Shown here in pieces: positions 7,150 to 15,528 of a stretch of DNA of 44,004 nt. The notes under the pieces were generated by a model, which saw only the letters and a list, made by a program, of their open reading frames with translations, had not been told where the DNA came from and ran no database searches. The DNA is from an uncultured beta proteobacterium (lineage in GTDB: Bacteria; Pseudomonadota; Gammaproteobacteria; Burkholderiales; Burkholderiaceae_B): contig CAITPF010000032.1 in NCBI GenBank assembly GCA_903894155.1, positions 1 through 44,004 on the forward strand, written 5' to 3'. The position numbers were made by a program, and so were the translations under genes. Every line of letters begins with the position of its first letter. The first letter of the stretch is position 1.

Positions 7150-9186
7150 CTACAACGCCGCCCTGGCCAGCCGCGCGTGCCGAAGCCACTGCGTGACGAG
7201 CACCACGCCGAACCCGGCGAAGCCCACGACGTCCGCCATGTTGGACGGATACGCAAGCGCAACCCCCGCAGCCACCATGACGACGCGCTCGAAAAGATTC
7301 GTCTTTTCGATGAACCACCCCTGCAAGCCGCCGGCCAGGCAAATCACCCCGACGATCGCCGTGAACGTGATCCAGCCGATCTGCAGCCAGTCGGCCTTGG
7401 CGAGCGCCGGAATCGACCCCATGAGCAGCAACGATGTCCCGGACTTGTCGAGCGTGAACATGAACGGCACCAGGATTGCAGGCGCGACGTACTTCCAGGT
7501 CTGCATCGTCGTCTTGTAGGGATCGCCCTTGCAGATCGCCGCCGCGGCAAAAGGAGAGAGCGCCGTCGGCGGGGAGACCTCCGACAACACGGCATAGTAG
7601 AAAATGAACATGTGCGCCGCGAAGGCGGGCACGCCCAGGTTGATCAGCGCAGGCGCCGCGATCACCGCGCAGATGATGTAGGACGCGGTGACGGGAACCG
7701 CCAGCCCGACAACCCAAACAACCAGCCCCGTGAATATTGTTGTCAACAGCAGCGAACCGCCTGCATACGCGATCACGATGGAGCTGAACTTCAGGCCGAG
7801 CCCGGTCAGCGTCACTGTTCCGACGATCAGCCCCGCCCCCGCGCAGGTCACAGCGATCGCCAGCACGCCCGTCGTGCCGGACGCCAGCGCCTTCGTCAAC
7901 CCGGAGTTGTACAGGCCCGAGACAAAGGGCAACTTTCCCGTCAGCAGATCCCACGGAATGATCGCGGTGTCCCGGCGCAGCATGCTGCTCGCGGCCGACA
8001 CCACCGTGGCCCAGAACACGGACATGATGGGCGAAAACCCGTACATCATGAAGACGACGATCGAAATCAGCGAGAAAAAATGGAACCAGTACTTCTTCGT
8101 CAACCCCCACGCGCTCTCAACCGTCTCGAAGTGGATGTCCTTCATGCCGTACTTGCGCACGTCGATCTCGACCATCACGAACAGCCCGAGGTAGAAAAGA
8201 ATCGTCGGGATCGTCGCCATCAACAGGACATCGAGGTACGAAATCTTGAGGAAATCCGCGATCAGGAACGCCGCAGCACCCAAAACGGGCGGGGAGATGA
8301 TCGCACCCAGGCCGCCTGCCGCCAGCAACCCGCCGGCGGCATTGCGGTCATAGCCAACCTTCTCAAGCATGGGCGCTGCGACCGATCCCACGGTCACCGT
8401 CGTGGCCACACCCGAACCCGAAGGGCCGCCGAGCAGGAACGAAGACAAGACGATCGTGCGCCCCACGCCCGAGGATTTACCGCCCATCGCGGCAAACGAG
8501 AAATCAATGAAGAATTTTCCGGCGCCGGTGAACTGCAGGAAAGCGCCAAAGATCGTGAACAGGATGATCAGCGTCGCTGAGACGTCAACGGCCGTGCCGA
8601 AGATGCCTTCGAGCGTGAGGTACATGTAGCCCACAAGGCGATCGATGTCGTAGCCCTTGTGCGTCCAGGGTGCCGGCAGATAGTTGCCGTAGAGCGCGTA
8701 CAGAATGAACAGGGTCGTCACGGAAAGCAGGATCAGCCCGTTGGTGCGCCTGAGCGCTTCGAGGATCAGCACGATAAACATCACGCCCACCGCAACATCC
8801 GTAGGATCCGGCGCAGTGTTGCGGTCCATCAGGTCTTCGCCGCCCGCGAGAATGTAATAGGCCACGAAGATCGCCGCGAGCGCGCATACGACATCCCACC
8901 ACATCAGCCGGTTCTTGAAGCGCGCGGCAATCGGAAAACTCAGGTACACGAGAAACAGCACCAGGCTCACGTGGATCGTGCGCAGCTCCTGGGTCGGGAC
9001 GATGGAATAAGCCGCGTACAGGTGGAAGAGCGACATGCCGACCGCCACCAGGGTAAGGAAGGTCGCCAGCACACCGCGATACGTGTTGGAATCCCCCTCC
9101 TCCTCCCGGATGAGCGCATCGAGCTTTTCCAGCGTCGCTTCGTCGATCGCGGACTCGGGAACTTCAATGAACTCCGACTGTGCCAT
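7150..9186 (-). CDS. TRAP transporter fused permease (TAXI type, 4TM-12TM)
   Basis: A 678-residue integral membrane protein combining the small (DctQ-like) and large (DctM-like) TRAP subunits, as usual for TAXI-TRAP systems. A soluble N-terminus (about 45 residues) is followed by many membrane helices. Conserved DctM features include GGKSSGVGRTIVLSSFLLGG, GSGVATTVTVGSVAAPMLEKVGYD, AAGGLGAIISPPVLGAAAF and SEVSPPTALSPFAAAAI. It should import a substrate by ion symport with the binding protein encoded at 9258-10208. The ATG at 9186 follows AAGGGAAGGG; the frame continues to 9249 without family similarity. It lies downstream of the binding-protein gene (71-bp gap), forming one operon. Confidence 0.93.
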   Translation of the reverse strand: MAQSEFIEVPESAIDEATLEKLDALIREEEGDSNTYRGVLATFLTLVAVGMSLFHLYAAYSIVPTQELRTIHVSLVLFLVYLSFPIAARFKNRLMWWDVVCALAAIFVAYYILAGGEDLMDRNTAPDPTDVAVGVMFIVLILEALRRTNGLILLSVTTLFILYALYGNYLPAPWTHKGYDIDRLVGYMYLTLEGIFGTAVDVSATLIILFTIFGAFLQFTGAGKFFIDFSFAAMGGKSSGVGRTIVLSSFLLGGPSGSGVATTVTVGSVAAPMLEKVGYDRNAAGGLLAAGGLGAIISPPVLGAAAFLIADFLKISYLDVLLMATIPTILFYLGLFVMVEIDVRKYGMKDIHFETVESAWGLTKKYWFHFFSLISIVVFMMYGFSPIMSVFWATVVSAASSMLRRDTAIIPWDLLTGKLPFVSGLYNSGLTKALASGTTGVLAIAVTCAGAGLIVGTVTLTGLGLKFSSIVIAYAGGSLLLTTIFTGLVVWVVGLAVPVTASYIICAVIAAPALINLGVPAFAAHMFIFYYAVLSEVSPPTALSPFAAAAICKGDPYKTTMQTWKYVAPAILVPFMFTLDKSGTSLLLMGSIPALAKADWLQIGWITFTAIVGVICLAGGLQGWFIEKTNLFERVVMVAAGVALAYPSNMADVVGFAGFGVVLVTQWLRHARLARAAL

Positions 9187-9257
9187 GCCCTTCCCTTGAA
9201 AACAGTGTTCGGCGGCACCAGTGCGCTGCGCACCGCGCACCGCGCGCAAGCCCCGCG

Positions 9258-10208
9258 CTAGTCGACCTTGACGCCCTTCTCGCCGAAATATTTCAGCGCG
9301 CCGGGATGAAACGCAAGGGGTGTCGCAACCGCCTTCTGGTTCTCGAGTTTGACGTTGGAATACTCCTGGTGCGTGCGCACCAGCTCGGGCATATTGTCAA
9401 AAATGGCCTTGACGATGGCGTACGCCTCGCTATCGGGCATCTTGGCGCCGACGACCAGGATATTGGAGACCGACGAATTCCGGTTGTCGGCTGCCATGCC
9501 GCTATAGGTATCCTTCGGAATGACATCCGTGAAGTAGAGGTTGCCGTACTTCTTGTTCATGGCCGCCACTTCTTCGGCGTTGTCGATCATGACGATCCTG
9601 GTACCCGGCGTGTTCGCCAGATCGGTCACTGCGGCCGTCGGCAATCCGCCAACCCAGAAAAAGGCGTCGATCTTACGATCCTTGATCGCGTTGACCGATT
9701 CGGCAACGCCAAGGCGCTCACGCTTGACATCCTTATCCTTGTCGAGCCCCGCGGCCTCCATCAGGCGAAACGCCATCAGTTCGGTCGCACTGCCCGGGCT
9801 GCCCGTGCTCACGCGCTTGCCCTTCAGATCCTTCATGGTCTTGATGCCGGTCGAATCGACTGTCACCACGTGCATCCGGTTGGGATAGAGCACCAGCAGG
9901 GTGCGCAGATCGACCTTGCCGCTCGCAAACTTGCCCAGGCCGTCCTGCGCATCCTTGGCCGCATCCGACATCGTGAATGCCATGTACGGTTTGCCCGTAC
10001 CGATGAGCTTGAGGTTGTCGACCGATCCGCCGGTCACTTCGGCTGTTGCGGCCATCCCGGGGATCGTCTTGGATAGCACGGCGGCCAGCCCCCCGCCCAT
10101 CGGGTAGTAGACGCCGCCCGTGCCGCCCGTGGCGATCGACATGTTATCGGCATGGGCGCCGCCGGCCAGCGCAAGCAGTGCAAACGCAAGGAATCGAAAC
10201 AGTTTCAT
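9258..10208 (-). CDS. TAXI-family TRAP solute-binding protein
   Basis: About 316 residues. A signal peptide (KLFRFLAFALLALAGGAHA) is followed by a TAXI binding domain starting NMSIATGGTGGVYYPMGGGLA, the family hallmark. Other motifs are SDAAKDAQDGLG, MKDLKGKRVSTGSPGSATELMAFRLM and IDAFFWVGGLPTAAVTDLA. Family members bind small carboxylates such as glutamate for TRAP uptake; the ligand here is not predictable. Two ATGs are adjacent (10211 and 10208); I chose the second because GGAG then sits 6 bases away. It is the first gene of the TRAP operon. Confidence 0.92.
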   Translation of the reverse strand: MKLFRFLAFALLALAGGAHADNMSIATGGTGGVYYPMGGGLAAVLSKTIPGMAATAEVTGGSVDNLKLIGTGKPYMAFTMSDAAKDAQDGLGKFASGKVDLRTLLVLYPNRMHVVTVDSTGIKTMKDLKGKRVSTGSPGSATELMAFRLMEAAGLDKDKDVKRERLGVAESVNAIKDRKIDAFFWVGGLPTAAVTDLANTPGTRIVMIDNAEEVAAMNKKYGNLYFTDVIPKDTYSGMAADNRNSSVSNILVVGAKMPDSEAYAIVKAIFDNMPELVRTHQEYSNVKLENQKAVATPLAFHPGALKYFGEKGVKVD

Positions 10209-10392
10209 CATGGTCTCCGCATTGAAGTCGCGCGGTGGCGCGGCGTTCGTCGATCGTGTCATCCGACCTGCCGGAAAGGATAATGGAAAGCCCCTGCCAG
10301 TACAACGGCGGCGAAGCTTTTCCTGGAACGGATGGCATGTTTATTGCTTCGGTTCAGCGGTTAACATTCATGCAACATCGAAGGAAACACCC

Positions 10393-11382
10393 GTGAACAG
10401 CATCCTGCACCATCTGGCGACACTCGCCGCATCGTCCATCCTCGCCATCGGCACGCAGGCCCTGGCCCAGCCCGGGCCCGAATACCCGACCAAGAGCCTG
10501 CGGATCGTAGTGCCATTTCCCGCCGGCGGGGCCACGGACATGCTCACCCGCGGTGTCGCCGAGCGGCTTTCCCAGCGCCTTGGCCAACCGGTTGTTGTCG
10601 AAAACAAGCCCGGAGGCGGCGCCAATATCGGCGCACTGGCAGTCGCCAAGGCGCCCCCCGACGGCTATACGCTGCTGATGGGCTCGATCGGTTCGCACTC
10701 CATCGCGGTCACCTACTACCCCAACGTGGGGTATGACATCCGAAGGGATCTGGTGCCGATTTCAACGACAGGCACGCTGGGCAACGCCCTTTTCCTCAAC
10801 GCCGAGGTTCCGGCCTCCGACCTGGCGAGCCTGGTCAAGCTGGCAAAGGAGAATCCGGGCAAATTCACCTGCGGATCGTCGGGCACGGGCGGCCTGATCC
10901 ACCTCACCTGCGAAATGTTCAAGTCGCGCGCGGGCATCGACGTGCTGCATATTCCCTACAAAGGGACTTCCATGCTGATCCCGGATCTGGTGTCCGATCG
11001 GGTGACGATGGCGCTCGATACCATTCCGCCCTACTTGCCCCTGCTCAAGGACGGAAAACTCAAAGTGCTCGCGGTCACGACCTCAACGCGCTCGCCACTA
11101 TTGCCCGATGTGCCCACGATCGCGGAGTCGGGCTATCCGGGTTTTGATTCGATTGCCAGCTATGGGCTCTTCGCCCCGGCCGGCACGCCCGCCGCCATCA
11201 TCGAGCGGCTGAACCGCGAGGTCAATGCGGCGGTGAACGACCCGGCCCTTCAACAACGGATGCTGGAGCAAGGCATCGAGCTCAAGGGAAGCACTGCAGC
11301 GCAACTGCAGGCGTTCGTGGAGCAGGAGGTCGCGAAGTGGGCCGAGGTCATTCGGGTCGCCAACATCCAGCCCGAGCGTTGA
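10393..11382 (+). CDS. Bug/TctC-family tripartite tricarboxylate binding protein
   Basis: A 329-residue periplasmic binding protein. A signal peptide (about residues 1-24, ending ALAQ) is followed by the Bug signature: YPTKSLRIVVPFPAGGATDMLTR, GQPVVVENKPGGGANIGALAVAKAPPDGYTLL, and HIPYKGTSMLIPDLVSDRVTM. Bug proteins bind carboxylates, amino acids or vitamins, usually through two Asp-free backbone loops. The start is GTG at 10393 with AAGGA 8 bases upstream; the longer frame from 10120 is spurious. No tctA/tctB permease is adjacent, which is common in Burkholderiales. It diverges from the TRAP operon across about 184 bp. Confidence 0.93.
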   Translation: MNSILHHLATLAASSILAIGTQALAQPGPEYPTKSLRIVVPFPAGGATDMLTRGVAERLSQRLGQPVVVENKPGGGANIGALAVAKAPPDGYTLLMGSIGSHSIAVTYYPNVGYDIRRDLVPISTTGTLGNALFLNAEVPASDLASLVKLAKENPGKFTCGSSGTGGLIHLTCEMFKSRAGIDVLHIPYKGTSMLIPDLVSDRVTMALDTIPPYLPLLKDGKLKVLAVTTSTRSPLLPDVPTIAESGYPGFDSIASYGLFAPAGTPAAIIERLNREVNAAVNDPALQQRMLEQGIELKGSTAAQLQAFVEQEVAKWAEVIRVANIQPER

Positions 11383-11392
11383 GCGCTGTGGC

Positions 11393-11458
11393 CGCCCGCG
11401 CTCAGATCACGAGCCGCCCGCACTCAGATCACGAGCTGCCCGCGCTCAGATCACGAGC
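11393..11458. repeat. Three tandem 22-bp copies including the kup stop codon
   Basis: Units lie at 11393-11414, 11415-11436 and 11437-11458, differing at one position each. The third unit contains the last codons and TGA of kup (minus strand), so the first two are extra copies of the 3' end of kup. Each unit contains a short inverted repeat (GCTC, 7-base loop, GAGC). The array fills the gap between convergent bug and kup. Confidence 0.9.
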
Positions 11459-13305
11459 TGGGTGCCAAGCTCGACGACCCGGTTGCTTGGAATCTTGAAA
11501 AAGTCCGTTGCGCTGGTGGCGTTCTTCGTCATCAGCTTGAACAGATGCGCGCGCCACTGCGCGAAATTCTTGCGCGCTGCCGGCACGATGGTTTCGCGCG
11601 AAAGATAGAACGTCGTCTCCATCATGTCGAAGGTAATGCCCATCGGCTCGCAAAGTTTGAGTGCGCGCGGCACGTCGGGGCTTTCCATGAAGCCGTACCG
11701 GATAACAATGCGGATAAAGCCATTGCCAAGCTCCGCAACCTCGACGCGCTCGGCGTCCTTGACGGTGGGCGTGTCCGCCGTCAGTACGGTGACAAGCACG
11801 ACGCGGTCGTGCAGGATCTGGTTGTGTTTCAAATTATGGAGCAGCGCTGCGGGTACCCCGTCGCGCGAGCTTGTCATGAAGATGGCGGTCCCGTGAACGC
11901 GGTGCACATCGCCGACGGAATTCACGAAGAACTCCATCGGAATCGACTGCGCAGCGGTTTCGTGACGAATGATGCGCCTGCCGCGCCGCCACGTCGTAAG
12001 GACCGTGAACGAAACCAGGCCGACCGCGAGCGGGAACCACCCGCCCTCTGGAATCTTCATCGCATTGGCGGAGAAAAACGCCATGTCGACCAGCAGCAGC
12101 GGACCGGCGACCAGCAGCGTCAGCAGCCAGTGCCAGCGCCACAGCAGAACCATCACGAACCCGATCAGGATCGTGTCGATCATCATGGTGCCCGTCACGG
12201 CGATCCCGTAAGCCGCAGCCAGGTTCGATGAGTTGCGAAACCCGATCACCAGACCGATCACGGCCAGGTAGAGTGTCCAGTTCGTGAAAGGCACATAGAT
12301 CTGCCCCTCCTCGGTGCCGGAGGTGTGAACGATCTGCATTCGCGGCAAAAAGCCCATCTGCACCGCCTGCCGGGCAACCGAAAACGCCCCGGAAATGACC
12401 GCCTGGGACGCGATCACGGTCGCCACCGTCGCCAGAACGACCATGGGCAGCAACGCCCACTCCGGCGCAAGCAGGAAGAACGGATTATTGATCGCATCGG
12501 CCGACTGCAGCAACAGCGCGCCTTGACCGAAGTAGTTCAGAACGAGGGCTGGCAGGACGAAGCCGAACCAGGCAAGACGAATCGGGAACCGACCGAAGTG
12601 GCCCATATCCGTATAGAGCGCCTCGCCACCCGTGACGGCAAGCACGACCGACGCGAGGGCCAGGAATGCCAGTGTGGGATGGCCCGCGACGAACCGGAAG
12701 GCAAAGACCGGATTGAGGGCGGCGAGCACCGCGGGGTTCTCGATCACCTGGATCAGCCCGAGTACGCCCACGATGGCGAACCAAACCATCATGACCGGAC
12801 CGAAAAACATGCCGACTATCCCGGTGCCGCGATGCTGGATGAAGAACAGGCCCGTGAGGATCACCACGGTCGCTGGCACGACGAACGGGGTGAGCGACGG
12901 CGCGACGATTTCCAGTCCCTCCATCGCCGAGAGCACCGAAATGGCAGGCGTAATCATGCTGTCGCCATAAAACAGGGCCGCGGCGAAAACGCCCAGCATG
13001 GTCAGCACCCACGATAGGTTGCGCCCCTTGGCGTGCTCGGAAACCAGCGCCAGCAGCGCAAGCGATCCCCCCTCACCCCGGTTGTCGGCACGCATGATGA
13101 TCGCAACGTACTTGAACGAAACCAGAATCATGATCGCCCAGAACACCAGCGAAAGGATCCCCATGATGTTGTCCGGGGTGACAGGTATCGGATGATGGCC
13201 GTTGAAGATTTCCTTCAACGCATAAAGCGGACTCGTCCCGATATCGCCAAAAACGACGCCGATCGCACTAACTGTCAATGCTGGCAGTGCTTTGCGTTCT
13301 TGCAT
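11446..13305 (-). CDS. kup: Low-affinity potassium transporter Kup
   Basis: A 619-residue inner-membrane potassium:proton symporter. The N-terminal Kup signature ([20 protein letters not shown]) is at residues 10-30, followed by about twelve membrane segments (for example [75 protein letters not shown]). A hydrophilic C-terminal domain follows (from about residue 450). Length matches the family (about 620-630). I chose the ATG at 13305, where homology begins; the frame runs upstream to 13941 but that part is antisense to DUF3124. The ribosome site is weak. It diverges from DUF3124 and the channel gene, giving a potassium-handling locus. Confidence 0.95.
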   Translation of the reverse strand: MQERKALPALTVSAIGVVFGDIGTSPLYALKEIFNGHHPIPVTPDNIMGILSLVFWAIMILVSFKYVAIIMRADNRGEGGSLALLALVSEHAKGRNLSWVLTMLGVFAAALFYGDSMITPAISVLSAMEGLEIVAPSLTPFVVPATVVILTGLFFIQHRGTGIVGMFFGPVMMVWFAIVGVLGLIQVIENPAVLAALNPVFAFRFVAGHPTLAFLALASVVLAVTGGEALYTDMGHFGRFPIRLAWFGFVLPALVLNYFGQGALLLQSADAINNPFFLLAPEWALLPMVVLATVATVIASQAVISGAFSVARQAVQMGFLPRMQIVHTSGTEEGQIYVPFTNWTLYLAVIGLVIGFRNSSNLAAAYGIAVTGTMMIDTILIGFVMVLLWRWHWLLTLLVAGPLLLVDMAFFSANAMKIPEGGWFPLAVGLVSFTVLTTWRRGRRIIRHETAAQSIPMEFFVNSVGDVHRVHGTAIFMTSSRDGVPAALLHNLKHNQILHDRVVLVTVLTADTPTVKDAERVEVAELGNGFIRIVIRYGFMESPDVPRALKLCEPMGITFDMMETTFYLSRETIVPAARKNFAQWRAHLFKLMTKNATSATDFFKIPSNRVVELGTQLVI

Positions 13306-13326
13306 GTACTTATCGGCCTGACAAAT

Positions 13327-13348
13327 TACAATGAATGGGTCAATTGTA
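13327..13348. promoter_or_regulatory. Symmetric -10-like TACAAT pair between kup and DUF3124
   Basis: TACAAT reads on the plus strand at 13327-13332 and again on the minus strand at 13343-13348, forming an inverted repeat. Each is a 5/6 match to the sigma-70 -10 box and faces its gene (DUF3124 at 13375, kup at 13305). The -35 boxes are poor (TTTACC, 18 bp, for the minus direction). It may instead be an operator. Confidence 0.35.
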
Positions 13349-13363
13349 TTGGCTACTGGGCTC

Positions 13364-13369
13364 GGAGGT
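13364..13369 (+). promoter_or_regulatory. Shine-Dalgarno GGAGGT deciding a TTG start
   Basis: GGAGGT lies 5 bases before TTG at 13375. Signal-peptide-like residues follow directly, so TTG is the probable start of the DUF3124 gene. Confidence 0.75.
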
Positions 13370-13374
13370 AAAAA

Positions 13375-13851
13375 TTGAAGCGGATCCTGTTGATTTTGCT
13401 CTTCCTGGCGGCCTGCTGCGCGGCGCGGGCCCAGGATGCTCGCAGCCCCTCGCTGGGGCAGACAATCTACCTGCCAATCTATTCCAGCATGCTCTTTGGC
13501 AACCTGAGCCGGGGCGGTGTTCCCTCCAGAGTATTGCTGTCGGCCATGGTCAGCATCCGCAATACCGATACGTCGCGCGCCGTGCGGCTGCTGTCGGTGC
13601 GATACATTGATTCGACTGGCAAGCTGCTTCGGGAATACCTCCAGGAGCCGGCGACGATTGAGCCGCTGAGTACACGAGAGTATTTCGTCGAGTTGCACGA
13701 CGATTCGGGCGGCGCGGGCGCCAATTTCCTGGTGCGATGGGAAGCGGATACTCCCACCTCGCCACCGTTGCTCGAGGCGATTCACGCCAACCTCGATTCG
13801 GCCAGGGGCGTGGTGTTCATCACCCAGGGCATTTCGGTCAGTACCCCCTGA
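13375..13851 (+). CDS. DUF3124 exported protein
   Basis: A 158-residue protein with a hydrophobic leader ([19 protein letters not shown]). It contains a lipobox-like LAAC at residues 11-14 and a possible signal peptidase I site (ARA-Q), so it is either a lipoprotein or soluble in the periplasm. The rest matches DUF3124 ([65 protein letters not shown]), an all-beta domain of unknown function. It starts at TTG with a strong GGAGGT and ends 1 bp before the potassium-channel gene. The tight coupling suggests a periplasmic partner of the channel, which is inference. Confidence 0.82.
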   Translation: MKRILLILLFLAACCAARAQDARSPSLGQTIYLPIYSSMLFGNLSRGGVPSRVLLSAMVSIRNTDTSRAVRLLSVRYIDSTGKLLREYLQEPATIEPLSTREYFVELHDDSGGAGANFLVRWEADTPTSPPLLEAIHANLDSARGVVFITQGISVSTP

Positions 13852-13852
13852 G

Positions 13853-14881
13853 ATGGCAAAAAGCCGCAGCGAAGTCGGATATCTCTTTCGCCTGCTGTTC
13901 CTGGCGCTGGGCGGGCTGGTTCTTGTCAGTGTCCTGGGCACCGCCGGCTACGACCTGCTGACCGACGGACGCTACCCGCTGTTCGACAGCTTCTACATGA
14001 CGTTCGTCACGATCTCGACCATCGGCTTTGGTGAGATCATCGACATGTCCAACAATACGCCGGCCAGGGTTTTGACGGTGACATTGGCCGTTTTTGGAAC
14101 TGGCATGCTCTCGATGGCGTTCTCGATCGTCACGGTCATCGTCCTCGAATCCGACATCAACGGCACCCTCAAAAGGAAACGCATGGAAAAGTCCATCAAG
14201 AAGCTCAAGGATCACTACATCCTGTGCGGACTCGGACGCGTCGGGCGCAACGTCGCCAACGAACTGATCGCGACCGACCGCCCGTTTGTCGCCATCGATG
14301 CCAAGGTGCAGTCGCTCGACGAATACAAGGAAAAGGAGCCCGGCCTGCTCTACCTCCAGGGCGACGCGAGCGACGACGATGTGCTGCGACAGGCCGATCT
14401 GGAAAACGCTGCAGGCCTGTTCGCCGTGACGGGCGACGACTCCATGAACCTTATGATCGTCATCACTGCCAAACAGTTGCGCCCGGAGATGCGGGTCGTC
14501 GCGCGTTGCCACGAGGTGCGCAATATCGAAAAGATGCAGAAGGCTGGCGCCGATGCGATCGTCTCGCCCGACTTTACCGGCGGCATGCGCATTGCCTCGG
14601 CAATGCTTCGCCCCCACGTCACCACGTTCATGGACGAAATGCTCAAGACCGACGGCAACTTCCGGATCGAAGAAGCCCTCGTGCCCCAGGGGTTCAAGCC
14701 AAGAGCGCTCGGCGCGCTCGGTGTGCGCGGATCGGGTTGCCTGCCGATCGCGTTGCGCCTGCAGGGAGGCGCCTGGGAGTTCAACCCGCCACCCGAAGTG
14801 ATCGTCGAACCGGGCTGCCTGCTGATGGTGATGGCCAATGCCGACGGACGGCGCGCGCTCCATACCTGCCTGGGCGGCTAA
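13853..14881 (+). CDS. Two-TM potassium channel with RCK (TrkA-N/TrkA-C) domains
   Basis: 342 residues. TM1 is about residues 10-32, the pore loop has selectivity filter TIGFGE at 56-61 (family norm TVGYGD or TIGFGD), TM2 is about 73-98, and a charged linker follows. The RCK domain has a Rossmann motif GLGRVG at 126-131 and an acidic strand end (FVAIDAK). A TrkA-C-like domain occupies about 260-342. The architecture is MthK/Kch-like: potassium flux gated by a cytosolic nucleotide or ion ligand. It begins one base after DUF3124 stops. The divergent kup gene supports a potassium-homeostasis role. Confidence 0.92.
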   Translation: MAKSRSEVGYLFRLLFLALGGLVLVSVLGTAGYDLLTDGRYPLFDSFYMTFVTISTIGFGEIIDMSNNTPARVLTVTLAVFGTGMLSMAFSIVTVIVLESDINGTLKRKRMEKSIKKLKDHYILCGLGRVGRNVANELIATDRPFVAIDAKVQSLDEYKEKEPGLLYLQGDASDDDVLRQADLENAAGLFAVTGDDSMNLMIVITAKQLRPEMRVVARCHEVRNIEKMQKAGADAIVSPDFTGGMRIASAMLRPHVTTFMDEMLKTDGNFRIEEALVPQGFKPRALGALGVRGSGCLPIALRLQGGAWEFNPPPEVIVEPGCLLMVMANADGRRALHTCLGG

Positions 14882-14882
14882 C

Positions 14883-14902
14883 GCCGTGTCGCGCGACACG
14901 GC
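14883..14902. terminator. 20-bp perfect palindrome between convergent genes
   Basis: GCCGTGTCGCGCGACACGGC lies 1 bp after the channel gene and 8 bp before the end of the mepK-like gene. It folds into an 8-bp GC-rich stem with a GCGC loop in both transcripts. There is no T-tract, so it may be a roadblock or transcript-end stabiliser rather than a true intrinsic terminator. Confidence 0.5.
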
Positions 14903-14910
14903 CCGCCCGG

Positions 14911-15477
14911 CTACCAGGAGCGCACCCGGCCCGTGTCCACGTGTACAAATTGCTCGCGCGGATAGAAGCCAACGCCGCCGAGCTTAAGCGACAGCGCCGC
15001 ATCGCGAAGATCTTGCAGCGGCACGCCGGGCATGCGCACATCGATGGCCCGCCCCTCCATATGCAGGCTGTGGCGCGCGACCCCTTGGCCGCCCTTGGTC
15101 CGTAGCCGCTCGTTCGTCGCAGGACTGCGGTAACCGGATATCACCTGGTAGCCGCCCTGCACTCCCAGGGTCGCATGCAACCGGAACAGCAGATCCAGCA
15201 ATTGCGGATCAATCAAGCCGACATCACCCGAATAGTGATCGCGCAAAAAGCGGTTCATCCGGTCCAGCGCCGGATCGATATATCTGCCGCCAACCGCGTA
15301 AACCAGCTCGATGCGCTCGCGGGTATGCGTATGATCAAGCGACAGCGATCTCACGCCATCCGGTGTGCCGGGCATGGCGCGCGCGATCAGAGGCGCGCCG
15401 ATCCCCGCCACGACCAAATGACGCGACAGCGACAACAAGCGCCGTCGCCCGGGGATTCTCAGCGGATCATTTGCCAT
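14911..15477 (-). CDS. mepK: MepK/YcbK-like DUF882 murein endopeptidase
   Basis: A 188-residue exported protein. The N-terminus has a twin-arginine-like run (GRRRLLSLSRH) followed by a hydrophobic segment, as in YcbK proteins, which are Tat substrates. The M15-type zinc site is visible: SGYRSPATNERLR (114-126), His139 and Asp146 in HSLHMEGRAIDVR, and His179 in FVHVDTGR. E. coli MepK cleaves 3-3 cross-links in peptidoglycan. It lies 51 bp after an L,D-transpeptidase gene, the same order as ycbB-ycbK in E. coli, so synthesis and cleavage of the same bond are paired. GAGGT precedes the ATG. Confidence 0.9.
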   Translation of the reverse strand: MANDPLRIPGRRRLLSLSRHLVVAGIGAPLIARAMPGTPDGVRSLSLDHTHTRERIELVYAVGGRYIDPALDRMNRFLRDHYSGDVGLIDPQLLDLLFRLHATLGVQGGYQVISGYRSPATNERLRTKGGQGVARHSLHMEGRAIDVRMPGVPLQDLRDAALSLKLGGVGFYPREQFVHVDTGRVRSW

Positions 15478-15528
15478 GTGTCACCTCGTGACAAGACTCC
15501 TTACCCTTCCATTGTCGATCCAGGCCGG

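Noticed and set aside
7177-8580. A 467-codon plus-strand open frame over the TRAP permease
   Set aside because: The translation is very rich in Arg, Asp, Gln and His and lacks family similarity, while the minus strand has an excellent TRAP permease.
11393-11458. Short repeats that might be read as a CRISPR array
   Set aside because: The 22-bp units are contiguous with no spacers and no cas genes are present.
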